64,000 nt of DNA from Streptococcus sp. NPS 308 (GTDB lineage: Bacteria; Bacillota; Bacilli; Lactobacillales; Streptococcaceae). Shown piece after piece: positions 21,042-31,300 of the stretch (within the stretch, counting starts at the first letter, position 1; every line of letters starts with the position of its first letter). Where the stretch lies: contig NZ_AP017652.1 in NCBI RefSeq assembly GCF_002355895.1, forward strand, positions 1,583,001 through 1,647,000, given 5' to 3'. Under the pieces are notes generated by a model that saw only the letters and a program-made list of their open reading frames with translations, was not told the DNA's origin and did no database searches. The position numbers and the translations under genes were made by a program.

Positions 21042-21131
21042 CTAACTAGCTACTCTACGTATAATTTCTGGTTTTTCTTTTTTACATAAGCCTTTTATCA
21101 TCTTCTTTTCAAAGTCTGTTAGATTAAACAT
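21042..21131 (-). CDS. Possible 29-codon leader ORF upstream of clpL
   Basis: ATG at 21131 preceded 9 bp upstream by GGGGTG reads a 29-aa peptide starting MFNLTDFEKKMIKGLCKKEK and ending PEIIRRVAS, then TAG. It is lysine-rich and amphipathic. It lies in the clpL transcript leader, about 90 nt after the predicted transcription start. A small gene at the equivalent place has been annotated between clpL and luxS in pneumococcus, though I cannot confirm that it is the same. It could be a real small protein or a translated leader; function unknown. Confidence 0.5.
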   Translation of the reverse strand: MFNLTDFEKKMIKGLCKKEKPEIIRRVAS

Positions 21132-21226
21132 AGGCTTCACCCCTTTCTTGGGATTCTATAGCTCATTCTCAAAGACTAATTTCTTGAAAATGAGTTTTTT
21201 AAGGAATTCATTTTCCTTATGTTTCT

Positions 21227-21278
21227 ACTATATCACATTAGTCAGTAAAAGTCAATAACTTTTTGACCAAATTTGACT
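21227..21278 (-). promoter_or_regulatory. clpL promoter flanked by CtsR boxes
   Basis: Minus-strand TTGACT (21250-21255), 17-bp spacer, TATAGT (21227-21232). One CtsR box, AGTCAAATTTGGTCAAA on minus, lies just upstream at 21262-21278. A second imperfect heptad pair, AGTCAGTAAAAGTCAAT on plus, is at 21240-21256 and overlaps the -35. This is the arrangement expected for CtsR repression. Confidence 0.82.
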
Positions 21279-21303
21279 ATTTTTAAAAAATTTTTTGAAA
21301 CAC

Positions 21304-21338
21304 AAAAAAAGCCCCTAGAAAATAAATTTTCTAGAGAC
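21304..21338 (-). terminator. Terminator of the giant repeat protein gene
   Basis: CTAGAAAAT (21315-21323) pairs with ATTTTCTAG (21326-21334); the minus strand then reads GGGGCTTTTTTTG. Confidence 0.85.
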
Positions 21339-21407
21339 TTTCTCTATCAAGTTTAAGAGAGAAGTAGAATTCTCACTTACCAAGTTTCATGTTTCTTCTA
21401 CAAAAGC

Positions 21408-24400
21408 TTAAGCTTTACGTTTTACGAAGAATACCAGTCCACTCAATGCCAAGACTACAAATCCAATTGCTGAGAAGATAGATGTTGCTTCACCTGTTTT
21501 TGGAAGTTCAGCTTTACCTTTAGTCTCCGTAGCTGGAGGTGTTGGTTTTGGTTCCTCTTTTTGTCCTGGAACATTTGGTTTTGTTCCTGGTTCATTTGGA
21601 TCTGGCGTTGGTGCCGGATCTGGTGTTGGATCCGGTGTTGGTGCTGGATCCGGTGTTGGATTTGGATTTGGTGTTGGGTTTGGATTTGGTGCTGGGTTTG
21701 GATCCGGTGTTGGATTTGGATTTGGTGCTGGGTTTGGATCCGGTGTTGGGTTTGGAACAGTGTATTTATTTGTAAATACAACTGCTTTACCATCCGCATA
21801 CGAAACAGTCGCAGTCAAGAGACCTTGACCATCCGCAACTACAGTGACTGTTACAGTGTGCTCAGTCTTATCATATTCAACACCCTCTTCAGTACCAACT
21901 TTTTCAACCAAGGTATAAGTGTGAGTACCTGCTTCTTCGAATGAACGAACAAAGGCTACTTTACCTTCGGCAGTATTCTTAGCTTCTGCTACAACTGCAC
22001 CATTTTCTTTCAATTCGAAAGTATAAGCATCAGCCGCAAGTTCTTTACCTTCAAGTTTCTTAGTTGCTTCAATCGTAGCTTCTACTGCTGGTGCTTTGAA
22101 GCTATTCGTGAAGACACTACCTGCTGGGTATTCAACAGTTGCCTTCAAGGCATTTGTTGCTGCATCTTTGGTTACTGTTACCACTGCAGTCTTTTCTGTG
22201 TCGTAAGTAATACCAGTTGCTCCGGCATTCACTTCTTTTACAGTATAAGTATGAACACCTTCTGCATCATAGTTGATTGCATTAAATGTTACTTTTCCAC
22301 CTTGGTTTGTTTTTGTATCAAGTAGTTTTGTACCTTCATACAATTCAAATTGGAATTCACCATCAACCAAAGCACGACCAGTCAATTCTTTCGTAAACGC
22401 AAGTGTTGCTGATGTAGCTGTTGGAGCCGGTGGAACTGGTGCTTTATAAGTGTTAGTGAAGACACGTTCTGCATCCGCATTTTCTACAGTCGCAACCAAT
22501 TGGCCTTGACCGTTATCTACTACAGTTACTTTAACTGTGTGAGATTCTGCTGAGTATGTCACACCTGCTTCTGTTCCTGATTTCTCAGTAATAGTGTAAG
22601 TGTGCTCTCCTGCTTCTGTGTAGTTGACGTTGAAGACAACTTCGCCTGAAGCAGCGTTCTTAGCTTCTGCTACAACTGCATCTTTTTCTTTCAATTCGAA
22701 AGTATAAGCATCGGCCGCAAGCTCTTTACCATTCAAGACTTTCTTAGCTTTGATTGTCGCACTTGTTGAAGCTGCTTTATAAGTGTTAGTGAAGACACGT
22801 TCTGCATCCGCATTTTCTACAGTCGCAACCAATTGACCTTGACCGTTATCTACTACAGTCACTTTAACTGTGTGAGATTCTGTTGAGTATGTCACACCTG
22901 CTTCTGTTCCTGATTTCTCAGTAATAGTGTAAGTGTGCTCTCCTGCTTCTGTGTAGTTGACGTTGAAGACAACTTCGCCTGAAGCAGCGTTCTTAGCTTC
23001 TGCTACAACGGCATCTTTTTCTTTCAATTCGAAAGTATAAGCATCGGCCGCAAGCTCTTTACCATTCAAGACTTTCTTAGCTTTGATTGTCGCACTTGTT
23101 GAAGCTGCTTTATAAGTGTTAGTGAAGACACGTTCTGCATCCGCATTTTCTACAGTCGCAACCAATTGACCTTGACCGTTATCTACTACAGTCACTTTAA
23201 CTGTGTGAGATTCTGTTGAGTAAGTCACACCTGCTTCTGTTCCTGATTTCTCAGTAATAGTGTAAGTGTGCTCTCCTGCTTCTGTGTAGTTGACGTTGAA
23301 GACAACTTCGCCTGAAGCAGCGTTCTTAGCTTCTGCTACAACGGCATCTTTTTCTTTCAATTCGAAAGTATAAGCATCGGCCGCAAGCTCTTTACCATTC
23401 AAGACTTTCTTAGCTTTGATTGTCGCACTTGTTGAAGCTGCTTTATAAGTGTTAGTGAAGACACGTTCTGCATCCGCATTTTCTACAGTCGCAACCAATT
23501 GACCTTGACCGTTATCTACTACAGTTACTTTAACTGTGTGAGATTCTGTTGAGTATGTCACACCTGCTTCTGTTCCTGATTTCTCAGTAATAGTGTAAGT
23601 GTGCTCTCCTGCTTCTGTGTAGTTGACGTTGAAGACAACTTCGCCTGAAGCAGCGTTCTTAGCTTCTGCTACAACGGCATCTTTTTCTTTCAATTCGAAA
23701 GTATAAGCATCGGCCGCAAGCTCTTTACCATTCAAGACTTTCTTAGCTTTGATTGTCGCACTTGTTGAAGCTGCTTTATAAGTGTTAGTGAAGACACGTT
23801 CTGCATCCGCATTTTCTACAGTCGCAACCAATTGACCTTGACCGTTATCTACTACAGTCACTTTAACTGTGTGAGATTCTGTTGAGTAAGTCACACCTGC
23901 TTCTGTTCCTGATTTCTCAGTAATAGTGTAAGTGTGCTCTCCTGCTTCTGTGTAGTTGACGTTGAAGACAACTTCGCCTGAAGCAGCGTTCTTAGCTTCT
24001 GCTACAACGGCATCTTTTTCTTTCAATTCGAAAGTATAAGCATCGGCCGCAAGCTCTTTACCATTCAAGACTTTCTTAGCTTTGATTGTCGCACTTGTTG
24101 AAGCTGCTTTATAAGTGTTAGTGAAGACACGTTCTGCATCCGCATTTTCTACAGTCGCAACCAATTGACCTTGACCGTTATCTACTACAGTTACTTTAAC
24201 TGTGTGAGATTCTGTTGAGTATGTCACACCTGCTTCTGTTCCTGATTTCTCAGTAATAGTGTAAGTGTGCTCTCCTGCTTCTGTGTAGTTGACGTTGAAG
24301 ACAACTTCGCCTGAAGCAGCGTTCTTAGCTTCTGCTACAACGGCATCTTTTTCTTTCAATTCGAAAGTATAAGCATCGGCCGCAAGCTCTTTACCATTCA

Positions 24401-27400
24401 AGACTTTCTTAGCTTTGATTGTCGCACTTGTTGAAGCTGCTTTATAAGTGTTAGTGAAGACACGTTCTGCATCCGCATTTTCTACAGTCGCAACCAATTG
24501 ACCTTGACCGTTATCTACTACAGTTACTTTAACTGTGTGAGATTCTGTTGAGTATGTCACACCTGCTTCTGTTCCTGATTTCTCAGTAATAGTGTAAGTG
24601 TGCTCTCCTGCTTCTGTGTAGTTGACGTTGAAGACAACTTCGCCTGAAGCAGCGTTCTTAGCTTCTGCTACAACGGCATCTTTTTCTTTCAATTCGAAAG
24701 TATAAGCATCGGCCGCAAGCTCTTTACCATTCAAGACTTTCTTAGCTTTGATTGTCGCACTTGTTGAAGCTGCTTTATAAGTGTTAGTGAAGACACGTTC
24801 TGCATCCGCATTTTCTACAGTCGCAACCAATTGACCTTGACCGTTATCTACTACAGTCACTTTAACTGTGTGAGATTCTGTTGAGTAAGTCACACCTGCT
24901 TCTGTTCCTGATTTCTCAGTAATAGTGTAAGTGTGCTCTCCTGCTTCTGTGTAGTTGACGTTGAAGACAACTTCGCCTGAAGCAGCGTTCTTAGCTTCTG
25001 CTACAACGGCATCTTTTTCTTTCAATTCGAAAGTATAAGCATCGGCCGCAAGCTCTTTACCATTCAAGACTTTCTTAGCTTTGATTGTCGCACTTGTTGA
25101 AGCTGCTTTATAAGTGTTAGTGAAGACACGTTCTGCATCCGCATTTTCTACAGTCGCAACCAATTGACCTTGACCGTTATCTACTACAGTTACTTTAACT
25201 GTGTGAGATTCTGTTGAGTATGTCACACCTGCTTCTGTTCCTGATTTCTCAGTAATAGTGTAAGTGTGCTCTCCTGCTTCTGTGTAGTTGACGTTGAAGA
25301 CAACTTCGCCTGAAGCAGCGTTCTTAGCTTCTGCTACAACGGCATCTTTTTCTTTCAATTCGAAAGTATAAGCATCGGCCGCAAGCTCTTTACCATTCAA
25401 GACTTTCTTAGCTTTGATTGTCGCACTTGTTGAAGCTGCTTTATAAGTGTTAGTGAAGACACGTTCTGCATCCGCATTTTCTACAGTCGCAACCAATTGA
25501 CCTTGACCGTTATCTACTACAGTTACTTTAACTGTGTGAGATTCTGTTGAGTATGTCACACCTGCTTCTGTTCCTGATTTCTCAGTAATAGTGTAAGTGT
25601 GCTCTCCTGCTTCTGTGTAGTTGACGTTGAAGACAACTTCGCCTGAAGCAGCGTTCTTAGCTTCTGCTACAACGGCATCTTTTTCTTTCAATTCGAAAGT
25701 ATAAGCATCGGCCGCAAGCTCTTTACCATTCAAGACTTTCTTAGCTTTGATTGTCGCACTTGTTGAAGCTGCTTTATAAGTGTTAGTGAAGACACGTTCT
25801 GCATCCGCATTTTCTACAGTCGCAACCAATTGACCTTGACCGTTATCTACTACAGTCACTTTAACTGTGTGAGATTCTGTTGAGTATGTCACACCTGCTT
25901 CTGTTCCTGATTTCTCAGTAATAGTGTAAGTGTGCTCTCCTGCTTCTGTGTAGTTGACGTTGAAGACAACTTCGCCTGAAGCAGCGTTCTTAGCTTCTGC
26001 TACAACGGCATCTTTTTCTTTCAATTCGAAAGTATAAGCATCGGCCGCAAGCTCTTTACCATTCAAGACTTTCTTAGCTTTGATTGTCGCACTTGTTGAA
26101 GCTGCTTTATAAGTGTTAGTGAAAGTTGGTTCTGCTGAAGTAACAGAAGCTGTCAATACTCCACCTTGGAAAGCTGCTGTTACAGTAACTTCCTTACCTG
26201 CTTCATCAAAAGTGATACCATTGATTGCTGCTGAAGTATCTTCTTTGATGACGTAGTGGTAAGTTCCCGCACCTTTTACTTCAATGTTCTCGAAGGTAAT
26301 CGTTCCATCAGCTTTTGATTTCGCTGTGGCTACTGGAGTCTTCAAGTTCTCTGCTGTATATAGGTTAAAGGTAAACTCATCCGCTTTTGGAAGTTTATCT
26401 GTACGACCTTCTACCACTTTCTTAGCTGTTACATTGAACACAGCTGGAACAGGCTCGTCCTTAAGGTTGATCGTAGAACCTGCTGCTCCGAGTTTAACTG
26501 TATACTCTTTTTCATCTAGCTTATAACCAGCTGGAGCAGTCTTCTCTTTGATCTTGAACGTTTTACCTTCCCATTTCTGATCATAAGTTTTAGTAAGCGC
26601 TACTCCTTTTTCATTCGTAGTCACTTCTGTTGTTTCACTTGCATCATCTGCTGCTGTCACAGTATAAACTGCTCCTTGAACAGGTGTAAGAGTGAACGCG
26701 TCTGTCTTATTAATCTTAATTTGGTAGGCTGTAGATGCTACAATTGTACCAGAAATCAAAGATGTTGCTTCCGCTTTCATGCTAAGAGCACCTGGGCGAC
26801 TTGTATTTTGTGCAAGTTTTGTTCCATCTGCTAGAGACAAAGCTACAATATTTGCTACTTTCGTACCATCATTTGGAGTGGTAGTACTATATGTAACGAA
26901 GTAAGATGTTGTTCCGTCCTTAAGCGTAACATCAAATGATGTATAGTTTGAGTTCCAAGCAACTGTATAGTCAGTACCCTCTACCATGAGTTCTGCTCCT
27001 GGAGGAACAGCAGAAGTACCGCCTGTAATATCAGCCTTGTAAATCTTCAAGCTTTCTGGAATGTATTGAGCTGGTGTGTAAGATGTGTCATCATTTGGAA
27101 TTGTGTCATGAAGCACAATGTTTTGTCCAAAATCTTGTTTTTCTGTGTTCACACGTACACGCCAGTTTGACATCTCATTACCTGAGCTTACTGATCCGAT
27201 TGCTGCTAGTTTTGGAGAGTTCCAGCTTTCACGAGAAGCTTGTCCACCAGCTTTCGCATAGTTTTCAGTACCAACTTTAGGACCTGTGATTGTCTTAGAG
27301 GTATATGTATGAGTTACCTCTTGCTTCATAGAAGAAGAATTAAAGCTAATTGGTGTCTTGTTCTGGTCTGTTAGGAAGCGGAATGAAGCCGCAAAGTTAC

Positions 27401-27881
27401 CCGATACATCCTTAACTTTATCTCCACCGGTTTTAGCTAGGTACTTGTCCAAGTTTTTCAAGGTAATTTTTGCTTTACCACCCTTGTCATTACCATTTGA
27501 TGTTACAACTGCTTCCCCAATCGTTACTTGCGTAGCTGGGTCAACCAAATCTTGAGTGCCGTTGTAGACTGTCATTGGTGCAGGAATGTCGAAAGTGAAA
27601 TAATCACCATTGTTCAAGTTTTCATTGTATTGTTTGAGATCAAACGTTACACGAAGCTTGTAGGCATTCCCTGTACGAACTGCATAATCTCCCTCAGAAG
27701 TTACATTCTGTTTCGTATCTGAAGCATCCAACAACTCAACACCTGTAATAACTTGCGTTAATTCCTTTGGCGTTGGGTCATCAGCTTTAACAGTATTTGT
27801 CAAAACAGATGTAAGTGTCAAGACAGAAAGAGCTGCAGCTGAAAGTTTTGAAAGCAATTTCAGCATTTTGCTTTTTGCCAT
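21408..27881 (-). CDS. Giant LPXTG surface fibre with FctA/pilin isopeptide-type repeats
   Basis: A 2157-aa secreted protein. Residues 1-33 are a signal peptide ending NTVKA. Residues 34-385 form a unique N-terminal region, probably the adhesive head. A Cna_B/SpaA-like domain (PVQGAVYTVTAADD ... EKTAPAGYKLDEKEYTV) spans about 385-475, followed by a divergent FctA-like domain to 593. Eleven 111-aa repeats occupy about 594-1814, followed by two diverged domains, a proline-rich wall spacer (NPTPDPNPAP) and LPKTGE with a hydrophobic and RKA tail. Each repeat has a lysine in KAKKVLNGKEL, a glutamate in YTITEKSG and an asparagine in VFTNTYKA, the triad pattern of streptococcal pilin isopeptide domains. 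It is inferred to be a stiff sortase-anchored adhesin; ligand unknown. No sortase or pilin operon is adjacent. Confidence 0.9.
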   Translation of the reverse strand: MAKSKMLKLLSKLSAAALSVLTLTSVLTNTVKADDPTPKELTQVITGVELLDASDTKQNVTSEGDYAVRTGNAYKLRVTFDLKQYNENLNNGDYFTFDIPAPMTVYNGTQDLVDPATQVTIGEAVVTSNGNDKGGKAKITLKNLDKYLAKTGGDKVKDVSGNFAASFRFLTDQNKTPISFNSSSMKQEVTHTYTSKTITGPKVGTENYAKAGGQASRESWNSPKLAAIGSVSSGNEMSNWRVRVNTEKQDFGQNIVLHDTIPNDDTSYTPAQYIPESLKIYKADITGGTSAVPPGAELMVEGTDYTVAWNSNYTSFDVTLKDGTTSYFVTYSTTTPNDGTKVANIVALSLADGTKLAQNTSRPGALSMKAEATSLISGTIVASTAYQIKINKTDAFTLTPVQGAVYTVTAADDASETTEVTTNEKGVALTKTYDQKWEGKTFKIKEKTAPAGYKLDEKEYTVKLGAAGSTINLKDEPVPAVFNVTAKKVVEGRTDKLPKADEFTFNLYTAENLKTPVATAKSKADGTITFENIEVKGAGTYHYVIKEDTSAAINGITFDEAGKEVTVTAAFQGGVLTASVTSAEPTFTNTYKAASTSATIKAKKVLNGKELAADAYTFELKEKDAVVAEAKNAASGEVVFNVNYTEAGEHTYTITEKSGTEAGVTYSTESHTVKVTVVDNGQGQLVATVENADAERVFTNTYKAASTSATIKAKKVLNGKELAADAYTFELKEKDAVVAEAKNAASGEVVFNVNYTEAGEHTYTITEKSGTEAGVTYSTESHTVKVTVVDNGQGQLVATVENADAERVFTNTYKAASTSATIKAKKVLNGKELAADAYTFELKEKDAVVAEAKNAASGEVVFNVNYTEAGEHTYTITEKSGTEAGVTYSTESHTVKVTVVDNGQGQLVATVENADAERVFTNTYKAASTSATIKAKKVLNGKELAADAYTFELKEKDAVVAEAKNAASGEVVFNVNYTEAGEHTYTITEKSGTEAGVTYSTESHTVKVTVVDNGQGQLVATVENADAERVFTNTYKAASTSATIKAKKVLNGKELAADAYTFELKEKDAVVAEAKNAASGEVVFNVNYTEAGEHTYTITEKSGTEAGVTYSTESHTVKVTVVDNGQGQLVATVENADAERVFTNTYKAASTSATIKAKKVLNGKELAADAYTFELKEKDAVVAEAKNAASGEVVFNVNYTEAGEHTYTITEKSGTEAGVTYSTESHTVKVTVVDNGQGQLVATVENADAERVFTNTYKAASTSATIKAKKVLNGKELAADAYTFELKEKDAVVAEAKNAASGEVVFNVNYTEAGEHTYTITEKSGTEAGVTYSTESHTVKVTVVDNGQGQLVATVENADAERVFTNTYKAASTSATIKAKKVLNGKELAADAYTFELKEKDAVVAEAKNAASGEVVFNVNYTEAGEHTYTITEKSGTEAGVTYSTESHTVKVTVVDNGQGQLVATVENADAERVFTNTYKAASTSATIKAKKVLNGKELAADAYTFELKEKDAVVAEAKNAASGEVVFNVNYTEAGEHTYTITEKSGTEAGVTYSTESHTVKVTVVDNGQGQLVATVENADAERVFTNTYKAASTSATIKAKKVLNGKELAADAYTFELKEKDAVVAEAKNAASGEVVFNVNYTEAGEHTYTITEKSGTEAGVTYSTESHTVKVTVVDNGQGQLVATVENADAERVFTNTYKAASTSATIKAKKVLNGKELAADAYTFELKEKDAVVAEAKNAASGEVVFNVNYTEAGEHTYTITEKSGTEAGVTYSAESHTVKVTVVDNGQGQLVATVENADAERVFTNTYKAPVPPAPTATSATLAFTKELTGRALVDGEFQFELYEGTKLLDTKTNQGGKVTFNAINYDAEGVHTYTVKEVNAGATGITYDTEKTAVVTVTKDAATNALKATVEYPAGSVFTNSFKAPAVEATIEATKKLEGKELAADAYTFELKENGAVVAEAKNTAEGKVAFVRSFEEAGTHTYTLVEKVGTEEGVEYDKTEHTVTVTVVADGQGLLTATVSYADGKAVVFTNKYTVPNPTPDPNPAPNPNPTPDPNPAPNPNPTPNPNPTPDPAPTPDPTPDPAPTPDPNEPGTKPNVPGQKEEPKPTPPATETKGKAELPKTGEATSIFSAIGFVVLALSGLVFFVKRKA
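21590..21760 (-). repeat. Proline-rich wall-spanning tandem repeat
   Basis: Short tandem DNA units encode alternating PNPNPTPDPNPAP and DPAPTPDPTPDP stretches between the last globular domain and the LPKTG anchor. The near-periodic DNA also opens long overlapping shadow frames in both strands, which I do not regard as genes. Confidence 0.85.
22441..26103 (-). repeat. Eleven tandem 333-bp repeats in the fibre gene
   Basis: Repeat boundaries recur every 333 bp (22438, 22771, 23104 and so on to 26101), giving eleven 111-codon units. Units differ at only a few bases. The C-terminal-most copy (22441-22770) is the only one with a serine-alanine change (TYSAESH instead of TYSTESH). Two synonymous markers per unit show a higher-order order described in the findings. 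Confidence 0.95.
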
Positions 27882-28021
27882 GTTTTCCCTCTTTTCTATA
27901 TTTTATTTTCAATGTTCTTAATCCCTCTCCTGAGAAATGAAGAAGAAATCACAGATTATTTGATATTTACTAGTTAAAGCCCTCCAAACACTTCAAATAT
28001 TAAACATAAATAACCACCTAC

Positions 28022-28051
28022 ATTCTAGCATTATACATACTAATTTGTCAA
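28022..28051 (-). promoter_or_regulatory. Promoter of the giant fibre gene
   Basis: Minus-strand TTGACA (28046-28051), 18-bp spacer, TAGAAT (28022-28027). The 5' leader to the start codon at 27881 is about 135 nt and ends with an AGAGGGAAAAC ribosome binding site. The 429-bp intergenic region is AT-rich and otherwise featureless apart from the divergent promoter. Confidence 0.7.
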
Positions 28052-28154
28052 GTAAAATAAACTCAATATTAACTGTTTTGTAAATAAAATAATTTGAATT
28101 ATTAAATAATTGTAATTATTCTGTAATTATTTTATAATTTTCTAGTTTAATTTC

Positions 28155-28183
28155 TTGACTCAAACTACTTGATTTGTTAAAAT
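28155..28183 (+). promoter_or_regulatory. Promoter of the beta-helix/G5 surface protein gene
   Basis: TTGACT (28155-28160), 17-bp spacer, TAAAAT (28178-28183) preceded by TGT. The two surface-gene promoters point away from each other, their -35 elements about 100 bp apart, so a shared regulator is possible. A leader of about 120 nt ends with AAAAGGGAAT before the ATG at 28311. Confidence 0.75.
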
Positions 28184-28310
28184 AGTAGAGTCGTAATATA
28201 TTTCTATATATTATTATTACAGTTATTTGTAGGAGAAACTAAATATAAATTATTATGAATAATTGCGACCAAATTACTTAATATATACATTATAAAAGGG
28301 AATTATATTT

Positions 28311-31300
28311 ATGAAAAAGTTACGTAAAGTAAAGAAGCACTGGGTTGCTGTTTCAATTGGAATTGCCACATCAGCCTTATTAGTCAATAACGTAGCCGCT
28401 AATGAAGTCGGGGGAGGCACTTCAGAAATACTACAACCGACTACGGTGACATCTTCAGCAATTGAAAAAACCAATGAAATCGAAAATACTCCAAGCTCTA
28501 CTGAGAATGGTGATAATGCCAGTACAGCTACTGTTCAAACTACTGCTCCTTCTTCCAATGTATCCGATAGTGCTAGCACTGTAACTGAAACTCCTACGAA
28601 GTCAGCAGATAGCAAACAGATAGGACGAAGTGTTTTCCGAAGTGTAAGCGCATCCACTCCTGCGGAAGCAAATAAAAGTCAGTCTAAAGAATCTGTACCG
28701 ACTGAGCCTGCTGAATCTATCGAACCTGCTCTAAAACCAGAAGTAAAAGCTGACGAGGAAGCAATCAAAGCAAAAGCCATTCCTGAAATACCAAAAGAAA
28801 ACCAATCAAAGAAAATTCAAGATGCCATCACAGAAGATGTAAGAACCGTTGTTTCAAAACCAACTGTTGAAGGTGTTGAGTATGATGTTCACTATGATCA
28901 TAAAAACAAATGGTACTATGTCAATGCTACTGATTTTGGCTTGAATGTAGCTGATAACCAAGATGATACTCTCGCTGTTAATAAAGCACTAAAAGCAGCA
29001 AATGAAATTGTAATGGCTGATCCAGATGGTAAACAACATACTGGTGTTGCCGTCAAACTTTCTGGAATCGTCAATGTAGCTCGTGATAAAGGCGAAATTG
29101 ATCACTATAAAATTTTAACATACGGATCAGGTGTCCCTATGCCTATACAAAAAGGACGAATTGATGGTGTTCAGAATCTTTCGCATGTTACGAAAGAAGA
29201 ATATGAAAATCTCCGTGTAGACTCGGATGGACTTGTTCGTTATGTTAGTTCTAACGGAGAAAACCTTACAGGAATAGCACTGCCTATCTATCGCAAAAGC
29301 GAAAGTGGCTCCTTTAATCAAATTAAAATCGGTTCTGAGCATTCAAATGTAACTGGTCTGTTTGGGGATGGGCCGGGAACAACCGTATTAAAAACAAATT
29401 TAGTTCAGCTAGGAAACCCTTGGGATAGCAACGAGAATGATACTGACAATCGCGACCATGCTGTTTTGCTAGTTGAAAATCAAAATGGATTCCTTGTGAA
29501 AGATTTATCTGTTTCTATCCAAAACTTAAAAGAAGCTTTTGGAGAACAACACGATGGCTTCTACGTCAAAGGAATGCCTTACTATGGAAAAGTCGACGGC
29601 GTCTTCGTCAATGACTCTGATAATGTAACTGTTGAAGGTGTTGAAGCAAGTGGAGCTAACAAAGCTGGAATTCGTTTTGGTTCCACTCATAATAGTGTTT
29701 CAAATATTTCTCTACCTGGTTGGGGTCGCCCTCGCTCTGTGAGTAATTTGATTGCTGGAAAAGCTCCTGGTTATACTTTCAGTAGTCTAAACTTAGGTGA
29801 AAACAATAAAGTATTAAACAGTAATACTCACAATAACCGAGTGGCTGGAGTTCAATTCTCTTACCAAACCAATATCCTTATTGAAGGAACAACCACTTCT
29901 GAAAATGGACACAAATTAAACGGAAGTACAGGTTATGGTTTCGCTTCAGAGGCTGGATCCTACAATAATGGAATTGTTTTCCGAAACAATACGAGTACCT
30001 ATAACTATCGTAAAGGTTTAGATATTCACGACGGTGACCGAATTTTAATCGAAAACAACATTTCATACGGAGATCGCTTGTTAGGTATCTCTGTATACAA
30101 CCGAAACTTTAAAATGGAAAATGTTGTCATTCGAAACAACGTTGTCACACAAGATAAAACAAATCGTCTAGTACGAGATGACTTGAAAGTTGACGGAAAA
30201 TTCACACATGGTCATGATTACCTCCAGTATGAAGCAATTCATTTGCAAACGAATGAAAAATCTCAGGACTTGAGTGCAGACGGAGCCGTAGGTTATTTTG
30301 AAATTAGTAATAACCGCATTCAAGATTTGGATTCATCAGGTAGAACCGCTACAAACCAAGACTATAATACAAATGCTATTCTTGTTCGTATGCAAGAACC
30401 TTACCTAAACTATGTACTTAATATTAAAAACAACCAAATCACTGGACACTCAGCAAACGATTTGATTAAGATGATTAACTCTTCTAATGACAATATTAAG
30501 GGAACAGCTACATTATCTGATACAAGTAAATTTGCAAACGGATTGGGATATGGTTCTGGTTCCATCAACATTAGTAATAATAAAGTCGAGCTTGAAGAAC
30601 TTTACGGTGATCCAAATAAAGATTTATCTGCTATTACAATCGCTGAATCGACTAGTAATTTTAATGTCGCAGATAAAAATATTCGAGCTAACCAAGATAA
30701 GTTCCGCGGATCTGTTGTTTTCCAAAACAATGACATTAAAGTCAAAAAAACTTTCATGAGTACTAGACCTGGCATCATCGGAAAACAAAAGACAATGCCT
30801 ATTATTTCTATTACAACAAATGCGGAGGGCGTTCTTTTTAAAGACAATAATCTTGACTTTGGGGAAATCACACAATCTTTAGCTAAAAATGCTGCAACAC
30901 AAACACCATTAATTAGCTTAAACGGAAATAACGGAACTTTAGTGCAACCAGGATTAGGATTTGGTATTAATACAACTCGTACTCCAAGTAACCTCCCAAA
31001 TACACTGAGTCGAACTCAACCTCTAGCTTTTATTGGTAATGATATTAAAATTTCTAATATTAGTTATGCTAACAATGTCGATTTACCAATTCGTGTATTA
31101 GAAACGAACAATCTCGTCCGATATACTGAAAATAATACCTTCACTTCTGACTCAGAAATTACAGTTTCTACTACCGATACAAAAACCGATCCACTTGGCA
31201 ATGCGATCTATAAGCCTACAACCGAACGCCTCACTCCAAACAAGGAAAAGAATAACGCTCAATTCAATATGGGAGTCAGCCGTTTTTCAACAAGTTCTCC

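Noticed and set aside
21455..21944. Several long open frames opposite or out of frame with the fibre gene's proline-rich end.
   Set aside because: They encode low-complexity His/Gln- or Trp/Cys-rich products created by the repetitive codons of the real gene and have no ribosome binding sites.
22441..26103. Regular direct repeats considered as a CRISPR array.
   Set aside because: Units are 333 bp, contiguous, fully coding and without spacers.
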